A stretch of 23,087 nucleotides of DNA, from assembly GCA_031969655.1 (NCBI GenBank), contig DALYJX010000117.1, forward strand, positions 1 through 23,087, in the 5' to 3' direction. The notes beneath the pieces were generated by a model. The model did no database searches. It was not told the origin of the DNA and saw only the letters and a list, made by a program, of their open reading frames with translations. Source of the stretch: Microseira sp003486305 (GTDB taxonomy: Bacteria > Cyanobacteriota > Cyanobacteriia > Cyanobacteriales > Aerosakkonemataceae). Position numbers and translations under genes: made by a program. Of the stretch, positions 15,099-21,991 are shown one piece after another. Every line of letters begins with the position of its first letter. Position 1 is the stretch's first letter.

Positions 15099-15134
15099 CC
15101 AATTAGCAATTAGCAATTAGCAATTAGCAATTAG
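15099..15134 (+). repeat. Heptamer (CAATTAG)n array between kdpB and kdpF
   Basis: About five CAATTAG units. The last runs into AGGAG (15133-15137), so the end of the array contributes to the ribosome binding site ten bases before the kdpF ATG. This is the clearest Shine-Dalgarno sequence in the kdp cluster. Confidence 0.85.
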
Positions 15135-15147
15135 GAGCCAAATTCAC

Positions 15148-15510
15148 ATGCGATCGCATCTCACATCAAATCCGCTTTTATCAACCCTAAAATCCCTCAC
15201 CCTGAAGGGTGGGGCTACACAAACAAAGACCGCCTGCGCGGTCTATAAGAATGCAGGGGGTAATCAATCGGGATTTGGTATCGCACTTGAGGTAATTTCG
15301 CACATTTGGAGAGAATGGCGTCGTCAAAAGCTACCGTTGTATTTATTCCTGTTACTGTGTTTTAATCTCGTCGTTGCACCTGCGGTACTTGCAGCCAGCG
15401 GAGAAACACTTTCGCGCACCCAGTCATACGCGCTAGGACTTTTGGGAATTGTGACAATAGCGCTTTCGATTTATTTATTCGTGGTCATGTTCCAACCAGA
15501 GCGATTTTAA
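15148..15510 (+). CDS. kdpF: KdpF-like small membrane subunit of the Kdp pump
   Basis: 120 residues with two membrane helices (~62-83 and ~94-115). The last segment, LGIVTIALSIYLFVVMFQPERF in pattern, ends in the QPERF-type tail typical of KdpF, the small stabilising subunit. In Anabaena a gene in this position, between kdpB and kdpC, is called kdpG. The ATG at 15148 has a good ribosome binding site (AGGAG). About residues 17-39 are encoded by a dispersed palindromic repeat inserted in frame, so the protein appears longer than relatives at the N-terminus. The membrane part is intact. The family assignment rests on the C-terminal helix, the tail and gene order. Confidence 0.75.
   Translation: MRSHLTSNPLLSTLKSLTLKGGATQTKTACAVYKNAGGNQSGFGIALEVISHIWREWRRQKLPLYLFLLLCFNLVVAPAVLAASGETLSRTQSYALGLLGIVTIALSIYLFVVMFQPERF
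15193..15264 (+). repeat. Palindromic dispersed repeat inside kdpF
   Basis: Two hairpins in a row: CACCCT-GA-AGGGTG (15198-15211) and AGACCGC-CTGC-GCGGTCT (15227-15244). They are followed by ATAAGAATGCAGGGGG. The segment reads through without a stop and adds a Gly/Thr/Lys-rich stretch to the N-terminus of the KdpF-like protein. The boundaries are estimates. Confidence 0.6.
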
Positions 15511-15513
15511 ACT

Positions 15514-15607
15514 GCTAATGGCTAATGGTTAATGGTTAATAGACAAAAATAAATCTATTAGCAATTAGCAATTAGCAATTAGCAATTAGCAATTAGCAAT
15601 TAGCAAT
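15514..15607 (+). repeat. Inverted heptamer arrays between kdpF and kdpC
   Basis: The left arm 15514-15542 (GCTAATGGCTAATGG...TAATAG) can pair with the right arm 15555-15583 (CTATTAGCAATTAGC...) around a 12-base loop. 24 of 29 positions match, and two more are G-U pairs in RNA. The right array continues as CAATTAG units to 15607, close to the kdpC ATG at 15613. It repeats the inverted layout seen after kdpA. Confidence 0.8.
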
Positions 15608-15612
15608 CAACC

Positions 15613-16224
15613 ATGAATTTTATTCGCGAGTTAGTCAAAGCAATTCGAGTTACCCTGGTTCTATGGGTATTAGTGGCGATTATTTATCCCTTGGGAATCG
15701 TGGCAATTGGACAGTTAATTTTTCCCTACCAAGCCAATGGAAGTTTGATTAAAAACGCTCAGGGACAAGTTGTAGGTTCGGCTTTAATCGGTCAACCTTT
15801 TACCTCAGACCGCTATTTTAATAGCCGTCCCAGCACGACCAACTACAGCACAGCAGATCCCAATAACGATTCGGCGGGAGTGTTGAAAACAGGGGTTTCG
15901 GGTGCGAGTAACTTAGCACCGAGTAACCCGGCATTGCTAGAACGAATTAAAGACAAAGATTTCGCTAGATTGCAACAAGCAGGGATTCAGCCAACGGCAG
16001 ATTTAGTTTATACATCTGGATCTAGCCTTGACCCTCATATTACAAAAGAAGCTGCGATCGCGCAGATAACCAGAGTCGCACAAGCAAGGAATTTACAACC
16101 AAATCAACTGGAAACATTAATCCAGCAAAATACCGATGGCAGATTTTTGGGTATTTTTGGCGAACCAGGTGTGAACGTTCTGAAATTAAATTTGGCTTTG
16201 GATGCGTTAAATCCTGGTAGTTAG
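15613..16224 (+). CDS. kdpC: Potassium-transporting ATPase subunit KdpC
   Basis: 203 residues. It has one N-terminal membrane helix (~13-38, RVTLVLWVLVAIIYPLGIV) and a soluble domain with the conserved blocks IGQPFTSDRYFNSRPS, DPNNDSAGVLKTGVSGASN and SSLDPHITKEAAIAQ. The C-terminal LGIFGEPGVNVLKLNLALD is the usual end of the family. KdpC stabilises the KdpA-KdpB complex and raises its ATP affinity. It is the last gene of the kdp cluster. The last 44 codons are duplicated at 17694-17825. Confidence 0.97.
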   Translation: MNFIRELVKAIRVTLVLWVLVAIIYPLGIVAIGQLIFPYQANGSLIKNAQGQVVGSALIGQPFTSDRYFNSRPSTTNYSTADPNNDSAGVLKTGVSGASNLAPSNPALLERIKDKDFARLQQAGIQPTADLVYTSGSSLDPHITKEAAIAQITRVAQARNLQPNQLETLIQQNTDGRFLGIFGEPGVNVLKLNLALDALNPGS

Positions 16225-16242
16225 CTAGTCGAATCAAACCGA

Positions 16243-16306
16243 GTAGGGACACGGCATCAGTAAGTTTTATCATCAACTCAAAGTTTTTCGGATGCCGTGT
16301 CCCTAC
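16243..16306 (+). repeat. 64-bp element with 16-bp perfect inverted ends
   Basis: GTAGGGACACGGCATC (16243-16258) and GATGCCGTGTCCCTAC (16291-16306) are exact inverted repeats around a 32-bp AT-rich centre. It is MITE-like and related to the ends of the 8152-8270 repeat. It starts 19 bases after the kdpC stop, between convergent genes, so it could also end kdp transcription, though no T-run follows. Confidence 0.85.
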
Positions 16307-16384
16307 AATGTTGTGTTACACCCAGGCCAAAAATAAAGCGCAAGTGTGCGTTAATCAAGAATTGTTAATAATTGAGGAAAGGAT

Positions 16385-17497
16385 TCAGGCATTGCCACTC
16401 AAATTTTTTTCACTTGATTTGCGCTGGCTTTTCAGCAGCAATATAGTACCAAAAACACCGATTGCCAGCAAAGAAGTAGGTTCGGGTACTTTAGTTACTG
16501 GTGTTGTGTCATCTGGAATTGTTTCTTCCGGTATATCAGGTGTTTCTGGATTCTCTGTTATTGGGTTATTTGGATTTGTTGCTTCCGGTATCTCAGGTGT
16601 TACTGGAATGCCTGGTCTTGGGGTATTTGGATTTGTTGCTTCCGGTATCTCAGGTGTTACTGGAATGCCTGGGCTTGGGGTATTTGGATTTGGTTGTCCT
16701 GGTCTAGGTAGCCCAGGTCTTACTGGCGGGCGTGGACGTTGTGGAAGATTACCTACAAACGCAATAGCATCGTTAAAACATTCTTGAATTAGGGTAGCAA
16801 CAAAGTCGCCAGTCGGTAAGAGCGATCGCGTGAAACTAAACCCAAAAGTCTGCGATCCTCGCGCACCAAAATGACCGAAGTCAATTCCTCTCAAATCAGC
16901 TGCGAAAATATCGCCTATTTTGGTTCCAGAATCAATTACGTTCTTAGTTGAATTGCCAAAACGAGAAGCACTTTGGGATAAATCTCCCATCGTCGGATTT
17001 CCCCCATTACGGCGAACAAAATTGATATAGTCGCTATTGCTAGCCCATCCATCGTTAGCTAGAGAAACGCTCTTTGCCGTAACATTTTTGTAAACGCCGG
17101 TTGTGCGAGCATCAGAATCATTGCTTTGAGTAAAATTAATCCCGAATAGTCCGCTACGGGTATGGAAAAACAAATCGCCCCAACCAGTATGACCGTATCC
17201 GCTAGCATAAGGAACCGTAGCGCCATTTCTGGACAGGTTGGAATTAATTGCTACTGTGATTTTATTGGCAGCAATATCATCTTTAATCGCCATACCGTAG
17301 ATTTCAAAGCGATTTCCGCCGACATCTGTCGGTCCACCAACCCACATGCGTGCAGTGGCGTCGTTAAACGAATCAATTGCATAACGCCAACCCCCGTGTA
17401 AAGTAGCTGCTTCTGCTGGTTTGCTGATAGCTGATAGCGAGCAAAGGGTTGCAACAACAGATGCTAGAAACAAAGTTCCATTTTTTGGATGACCCAT
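16385..17497 (-). CDS. PEP-CTERM exosortase-dependent surface protein (copy 1)
   Basis: The start is taken at the ATG at 17497 because the product then begins MGHPKNGTLFLASVVATLCS, matching the paralogue at 18991; an AGGT lies about ten bases upstream. 370 residues: a signal peptide (~1-30, cut near AISKPAEA-A); a mature domain with YAIDSFND, RFEIYGMAIKDD, ITVAINSNL, GWGDLFF, LFGINF and IDFGHFGARGSQTFGFSF; a proline/threonine-rich linker of ~19-residue repeats (NPNTPxPGIPVTPEIPEAT, 57 bp each); and a C-terminal VPEPTSLLAIGVFGTILLL helix followed by Lys/Arg. The tail is a PEP-CTERM sorting signal for exosortase. The mature domain resembles XDD-type cyanobacterial surface proteins. The likely location is the cell surface or extracellular matrix. 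Confidence 0.88.
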   Translation of the reverse strand: MGHPKNGTLFLASVVATLCSLSAISKPAEAATLHGGWRYAIDSFNDATARMWVGGPTDVGGNRFEIYGMAIKDDIAANKITVAINSNLSRNGATVPYASGYGHTGWGDLFFHTRSGLFGINFTQSNDSDARTTGVYKNVTAKSVSLANDGWASNSDYINFVRRNGGNPTMGDLSQSASRFGNSTKNVIDSGTKIGDIFAADLRGIDFGHFGARGSQTFGFSFTRSLLPTGDFVATLIQECFNDAIAFVGNLPQRPRPPVRPGLPRPGQPNPNTPSPGIPVTPEIPEATNPNTPRPGIPVTPEIPEATNPNNPITENPETPDIPEETIPDDTTPVTKVPEPTSLLAIGVFGTILLLKSQRKSSEKNLSGNA

Positions 17498-17641
17498 AAG
17501 ACAATGACCTAATTGAGGAGCGAAATTGTTGTCATTTGTTGCCAATACAAAAGTTTTGGCGATCGCTGTGGTAAATGAATTAGCTGATAACTCATTTTTC
17601 AGCCTTTAAGCAACCTTAGCATTAATAAATTTTACATGCAG

Positions 17642-17685
17642 TAAATTGAAAATAAATTGAAAGTAAATTGAAGGTAATTTGAAGG
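17642..17685 (-). promoter_or_regulatory. Four 11-bp direct repeats upstream of PEP-CTERM copy 1
   Basis: Units at 17642, 17653, 17664 and 17675 read TAAATTGAAAA, TAAATTGAAAG, TAAATTGAAGG and TAATTTGAAGG on the plus strand (CYTTCAATTTA on the coding strand). The period is exactly 11 bp. The array starts 145 bp upstream of the ATG. The 11-bp spacing is that used by OmpR/PhoB-type regulators on direct repeats, but the binding protein is unknown. Confidence 0.6.
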
Positions 17686-17693
17686 TAAGAGGA

Positions 17694-17825
17694 TTACAAC
17701 CAAATCAACTCCAAAGATTAATTCAGCAAAATACCGACGGCAGATTTTTGGGTATTTTTGGCGAACCTGGAGTGAACGTTCTGAAATTAAATTTGGCTTT
17801 AGATGCGTTAAATCCTGGTATTTAG
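17694..17825 (+). pseudogene. Duplicated 3' fragment of kdpC
   Basis: These 132 bp align without gaps to 16093-16224, the last 44 codons of kdpC including the stop. There are nine substitutions: six silent and three amino-acid changing. There is no start or upstream part; the homology ends where the 11-bp array begins. The fragment cannot make a KdpC protein. It is best read as the scar of a tandem duplication that also created the second PEP-CTERM gene. Confidence 0.9.
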
Positions 17826-17872
17826 CTGCGATTTCACGACTTATATCATATCCGCTTGTATCGGCATCGCGC

Positions 17873-17935
17873 GGGGGGCGGGTTTATCAACATAATTCGC
17901 TTGGCATCAAGGTATCTGGTAAAACCCGCCCCTAC
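17873..17935 (+). repeat. GGGGCGGGTTT inverted-end repeat
   Basis: GGGGCGGGTTT (17875-17885) and AAACCCGCCCC (17922-17932), extended to CCCGCCCCTAC, are inverted ends around a ~36-bp centre. The ends match the repeats at 3247-3577 but the centre differs. It lies between the kdpC fragment and PEP-CTERM copy 2. Confidence 0.75.
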
Positions 17936-18073
17936 AACACCATTAACCGTACAAGTCCGATACTACCGGACTCGATATTACGTAGAAACCGGGTTTGTTG
18001 AACAATATCTTAGCAAGCGATCCCACTCACCTAGTACGCTATAAAAGTGCGATCGCTCCTAGTTTACTATGAA

Positions 18074-18991
18074 TTAGCTAGCGCTAGAATTCAGAGCTTT
18101 CTGTTGCTTATTACGCCCTAACTGGCTACTGCCAAACAATAACCCCATCGCCGTTAAACCTAAAACCGCAGATGGCTCAGGTACGGTAGCAGATTCTGGG
18201 GGTACAATGTCAAGCTTTCCTTTAAGGGCAATGATGTCGTTATCGCAGTCTGGAGCAAGGTGAAGAATAAAATTACCATCCGGAAATAAAGACCTGTCAG
18301 CGCTCAACCCAATTGTCTGAGAACCATTGGCATCGAAGTGACCGAAATCAAGACCAAGACTGCTTAAATTGGCAGCACTCAGCAAATTGATATCACCTAC
18401 CTTTTTCCCGGAGGCAATGACATTTTGAACGTGAGTTGCTTGATTGAAATAAGGATCGTTTGCACCTAAGTCCCCTATTGATGGTTTTTTACCGTTACTT
18501 TTAACCCATTCGTTGTACTCGCCTAAACTATCTAAGGCAATACCGTTTGCTTTGGCAACAGTTTTAGCTTTGACCTGGCTATACACACCTGTAGCTGCAA
18601 CACCTGAATCATTTTTGCTAGCAAACCGAATACCAAACAAGTTACTATTAGCGCTGGCAGTGCTGAGATTTTTTCCGGAGAAATTGAATATTAAATCGCC
18701 CCAACCAACGTGTCCGTCATCAGCATAATTACTCTGAGTTCCTCCTAAAGGCAGATTGGCATTGATAGCGATAAAAACTTTATCCTCAGTTTGCTTTAAA
18801 GCTAAACCGTAAATTTCATATTTAGTGCCACCAACGTTATTGCCAGTTATGCTGTCGTTAAACGAATCAATTGCATAATTCCAACCCTTGTACAAACTAG
18901 CTGCTTCTGCTGGTTTACTGATAGCAGATAGCGAGCAAAGAGTTGCAATAACAGAAGCTAGTAATAAAGTTCCATTTTTTGGATGACCCAT
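18074..18991 (-). CDS. PEP-CTERM exosortase-dependent surface protein (copy 2)
   Basis: 305 residues, paralogous to the protein at 16385-17497. The signal peptide (MGHPKNGTLLLASVIATLCS...SKPAEA) is almost identical to copy 1. The mature part shares YAIDSFND, YEIYGLALK, VFIAINANLPLGG, GHVGWGDLIFNF, LFGIRFASKND and LDFGHFDANGSQT but is clearly diverged. There is no proline-rich repeat linker. The C-terminus is VPEPSAVLGLTAMGLLFG followed by a basic tail, a PEP-CTERM sorting signal. GAGGT lies about ten bases before the ATG. The upstream ~145 bp are highly similar to those of copy 1, ending in the same type of 11-bp array, so common regulation is likely. Confidence 0.9.
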   Translation of the reverse strand: MGHPKNGTLLLASVIATLCSLSAISKPAEAASLYKGWNYAIDSFNDSITGNNVGGTKYEIYGLALKQTEDKVFIAINANLPLGGTQSNYADDGHVGWGDLIFNFSGKNLSTASANSNLFGIRFASKNDSGVAATGVYSQVKAKTVAKANGIALDSLGEYNEWVKSNGKKPSIGDLGANDPYFNQATHVQNVIASGKKVGDINLLSAANLSSLGLDFGHFDANGSQTIGLSADRSLFPDGNFILHLAPDCDNDIIALKGKLDIVPPESATVPEPSAVLGLTAMGLLFGSSQLGRNKQQKALNSSAS

Positions 18992-19136
18992 AAGAAAATG
19001 ACCTCATTGAGGAGCGAAATAGTTTTCGGTTATTGCCAATACATAAGTCTTGGCGATCGCTGTGGCTGAGTAAATAAGCTGATAACTCATTTTTCAGCCT
19101 TGAAGCAACCTTAGCATTAATAATTTCGCTTAGGAA

Positions 19137-19191
19137 TAAATTAAAAGTAAATTGAAGGTAAATTGAAAGTAATTTGAAAGTAATTTGAATA
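19137..19191 (-). promoter_or_regulatory. Five 11-bp direct repeats upstream of PEP-CTERM copy 2
   Basis: Units start at 19137, 19148, 19159, 19170 and 19181: TAAATTAAAAG, TAAATTGAAGG, TAAATTGAAAG, TAATTTGAAAG and TAATTTGAATA. The period is exactly 11 bp. The array starts 146 bp upstream of the ATG, one base different from copy 1. It has one unit more than the copy 1 array. Confidence 0.6.
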
Positions 19192-19295
19192 TTTTTACCC
19201 AGCTTACTGGACTGAGCTTTTCTGATATTCTCTAAACAAGCGGAATCAACAGATGAGTTGTTTTGGGCTAGAACACTTAGTACATTAGAATTACC

Positions 19296-20684
19296 ATGTG
19301 CGATCCTTCTGAATCCAAAAGGAATAATAGTAGCATTAAACTGCCTTCAAATTTGAAGCAAATGTTACAGGAAGAGTTTAATAAAAGATATAAGCCCGGA
19401 AAGCGCTACTTAATGGAAGACTTTTTGTGCGCGTGGCGTCAGCAACTCGATACTACAGAACCTTCACCCCAAGCGGTGCGAAGTGCTTTGTCAGATGGTC
19501 GCAAAACCTGTGAATATCGAATTGCCGACGGTTTGTGTCGGATCTTGCTCGACTGTTCGTTTGACGAAGCGAAGGCGATCGCAACCCAAAACACCTGCAT
19601 CAACAAGAACCCAGATGAAGACACCAAACACCAGCGCGGATTGTTTGTACCTAATAATCGCTGTCGAACTGTGTGGGGGCGAAAAGACCTAATCGCACAA
19701 ATATTAAACCGCCTTTCTGACCCCAACGAGTTATCCATCTTCTCCCTCAGCGGTGGTGCGGGGTATGGTAAAACAGAAGCTGCAAGCGTTGTTGCTCAAA
19801 CTGCAATTAAAAGAAATCTGTTTGCTGATGTATTGTGGGTAACGGCAAGACAAACTGAATTAGTCGATGGTCGCATCAGCGCTACAAATGAATATGAATC
19901 GCTCAATTGGAATCAATTTTTAAATCAAATCGCTCATCAACTGGGTTGTCCCATAGAACGAGTTCAACAGCGTCTTAGAGAAGAAAAGTTACTCGTTGTA
20001 TTAGATAATGCCGAAACTTCACAGGTGGAAGATATTCTGGCAAACTTGGTTAAAATGCTCAATCCCAGTCGGGCGCTTCTCACCAGTCGTCTCAAAACTA
20101 ATCCCCAGTTTGTCGGTTTAATTCCAATTCAAGGATTAGATAAAGAATCATCGCACAAGTTACTGCACGATGAGGCAACTTACAAAGATATTCCGGCAAT
20201 TTTAAAAGCTAGCGATCGCCAGCTAGACCGAGTTTATGAATTATCTTGCGGCGCACCACTGGCATTACATTTTATTGTCGGGCGCGTCTTGGATGACCAA
20301 GACCTCGAACCTGTATTATCTGCCCTAGAGAAAGCTAGTGGAGAAGTTGAAGCATTCTATCAATTTTCTTTAGAAACAGCTTGGCAGCGAATTAATAATA
20401 CAGCTAAAAATGTACTGCGTTATATGGGTCGAGCCGATGCTAGCGTGACTCTAGCAGAATTGTCTGGTGCTAAGTGGGTGAAAGAATCAGATTGGCATCA
20501 AGTCCAGCGCCAATTGAAACGATGGTATTTGATTGAAGAAGTACAAGATACCCAAGGGACTTTGAGGTACGATTTGCATCCTTGGGTGAGAAGCAGTGTA
20601 CGCGGAGAATTGGTTGATAAGTGGCAACCTTCTCTGCAAGATTTAGAAAAGATAGCGGTATGGAAGTTTGGAATCGATGTATAA
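19296..20684 (+). CDS. NB-ARC (STAND) NTPase
   Basis: 462 residues. The N-terminal ~110 residues are a helical domain with no obvious enzymatic motif. The NB-ARC core has the P-loop GGAGYGKT (153-160), Walker B LLVVLDNAE (232-240), the ALLTSR sensor (260-265), the GxPLA-like CGAPLAL (318-324), a winged-helix region (~365-425) and an MHD-like DLHPWVR (426-432). Such switches usually end in a repeat sensor domain, which is lacking here: the frame stops at GIDV inside the start of a palindromic repeat array. The next gene encodes a TPR protein, so the sensor may be supplied in trans or the gene may have been split by the array. Signalling or defence roles are possible; no partner shows which. 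Confidence 0.88.
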   Translation: MCDPSESKRNNSSIKLPSNLKQMLQEEFNKRYKPGKRYLMEDFLCAWRQQLDTTEPSPQAVRSALSDGRKTCEYRIADGLCRILLDCSFDEAKAIATQNTCINKNPDEDTKHQRGLFVPNNRCRTVWGRKDLIAQILNRLSDPNELSIFSLSGGAGYGKTEAASVVAQTAIKRNLFADVLWVTARQTELVDGRISATNEYESLNWNQFLNQIAHQLGCPIERVQQRLREEKLLVVLDNAETSQVEDILANLVKMLNPSRALLTSRLKTNPQFVGLIPIQGLDKESSHKLLHDEATYKDIPAILKASDRQLDRVYELSCGAPLALHFIVGRVLDDQDLEPVLSALEKASGEVEAFYQFSLETAWQRINNTAKNVLRYMGRADASVTLAELSGAKWVKESDWHQVQRQLKRWYLIEEVQDTQGTLRYDLHPWVRSSVRGELVDKWQPSLQDLEKIAVWKFGIDV

Positions 20685-20957
20685 AGGGAGGTAGAACCTC
20701 CCGACTTTGGTTCCCAGGCTGAGGCTGGGAACCAGTATGTGGATGCTCTGCATCCAGTCATTTTGGGATCGATGTATAAAGGGAGGTAGAACCTCCCGAC
20801 TTTGGTTCCCAGGCTGAGGCTGNNNNNNNNNNNNNNNNNNNNNNNNNNNNNNNNNNNNNNNNNNNNNNNNNNNNNNNNNNNNNNNNNNNNNNNNNNNNNN
20901 NNNNNNNNNNNNNNNNNNNNNNGGAACCAGTATGTGGATGCTCTGCATCCAGTCATT
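20673..20957 (+). repeat. Tandem 95-bp triple-hairpin repeat array (contains gap)
   Basis: The unit start ATCGATGTATAAA occurs at 20673 and 20768. Each unit holds GGGAGGT-AGA-ACCTCCC (20686-20702), GGTTCCCAG-N7-CTGGGAACC (20709-20733) and TGGATGC-TCT-GCATCCA (20740-20756). The second unit runs into the gap, and the end of a unit reappears at 20923-20957. The architecture resembles the array at 10419-10593, with a shared TTCCCAGGCT middle hairpin. The TAA at 20682-20684, inside the repeat, ends the NB-ARC frame. Confidence 0.88.
20823..20922. other. Assembly gap (100 N)
   Basis: Exactly 100 N flanked on both sides by the same repeat unit. The round length indicates a placeholder of unknown size where the tandem array could not be assembled. 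The true distance and relative frame between the NB-ARC and TPR genes are therefore unknown. Confidence 0.97.
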
Positions 20958-20982
20958 TTATCTAGCTAAAGGGAAGGTAATT

Positions 20983-21906
20983 ATGACGGCAATTGACTTA
21001 ACAATCCTTGAGGAAAGGGCAAATTTATTTAGTTTATTGCGAGACTTTGAAAGGATTTGTTTGGGGCAAAGTGGGGAAAGCGATCGCTCGTTCAAATTCC
21101 TGTATCAAGTCTGGGAAAAAGCCAGCGGTAAGTTGTGGTTTTTAGGATATTGGAATGACTATTTCCGATGTGGAAATATCGTACTTAGAGCGGCTAAAGC
21201 GGTAGATAACATTGCCATTCAAGCGCAGCTTTTAAGCGAACTGGGATGGGTTTGCATGGAATGGGAAGATTTTATCACATCCGAAAAATACTTTAATGAA
21301 GCGCTACAAAAATATGAATTAATCGAACATGCCCCAGGACAGTGTCGGTTGATGCGATATTTGGGAGTGCTGTCCCATCGTCAGAGGAATCTAGACTCTG
21401 CCCTGAAAAACTATCGCAAAGCTCTAGATATTGTAACAGCTAATCGCACTCAAGCATCTGTCAACGAAAACTGGGCTTTTCACGAAGCAGAATTGCCCAA
21501 TGCTCTGGGAGCGCTTTATCTTGAATTGCAGGATTTTTCTGCAAGTTACCGCGAGTTGAATCTATCTGTACAACGATATAATGCTTTAATCAATCGGTAT
21601 CGTTACTATCTAGCTAACCCATTGCTTAATTTGGGGCGATGGCACTTTCTACAAGGAGAATACGAGCAAGCCAGACAACATTATCAAGAATGTCTTCAAC
21701 TGTGCAAAGAAATCAGTCGTCCCGATACGATGGCTAGCGTGCTGCTGTGTTTGGCTGAGCTAGCTGAGGTAGAGAACAACCTGGAAGAAGCGATAAGATT
21801 GGCAAGCGAAGCAGAGCGCGTTGCTGGTACTGAAATTCCCTCAATTCGCGAGCAAGCTGCTCATTTCAAAGAGCGAGTCATGGCGAAAAAGTCCGTTGCT
21901 GATTAA
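20983..21906 (+). CDS. TPR-repeat protein next to NB-ARC gene
   Basis: The start is taken at the ATG at 20983, preceded by GGGAAGG about six bases upstream; the open frame further upstream only translates the repeat. 307 residues, all helical. At least four TPR units are visible, including AQLLSELGWVCMEWEDFITSE, then LMRYLGVLSHRQRNLDSALK, then LPNALGALYLELQDFSASYR, then PLLNLGRWHFLQGEYEQARQ, then ASVLLCLAELAEVENNLEEA. There is no signal peptide or membrane helix. TPR domains commonly form the sensor end of STAND NTPases, so this protein may work with, or once have been part of, the NB-ARC protein upstream. Confidence 0.88.
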   Translation: MTAIDLTILEERANLFSLLRDFERICLGQSGESDRSFKFLYQVWEKASGKLWFLGYWNDYFRCGNIVLRAAKAVDNIAIQAQLLSELGWVCMEWEDFITSEKYFNEALQKYELIEHAPGQCRLMRYLGVLSHRQRNLDSALKNYRKALDIVTANRTQASVNENWAFHEAELPNALGALYLELQDFSASYRELNLSVQRYNALINRYRYYLANPLLNLGRWHFLQGEYEQARQHYQECLQLCKEISRPDTMASVLLCLAELAEVENNLEEAIRLASEAERVAGTEIPSIREQAAHFKERVMAKKSVAD

Positions 21907-21991
21907 TGGGAAAAGCTTCGCAGATGCTAATGCGATCGCGCTTGCAAACCGCTGTAATTCTGTTATTCAATCGGGTTAAGGCGTGTCGCCG

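Noticed and set aside
16308..16787. Glycine/valine-rich open frame on the plus strand
   Set aside because: It is the antisense of the proline-rich repeat linker of PEP-CTERM copy 1. Its apparent repeats come from the 57-bp coding repeats of the real gene.
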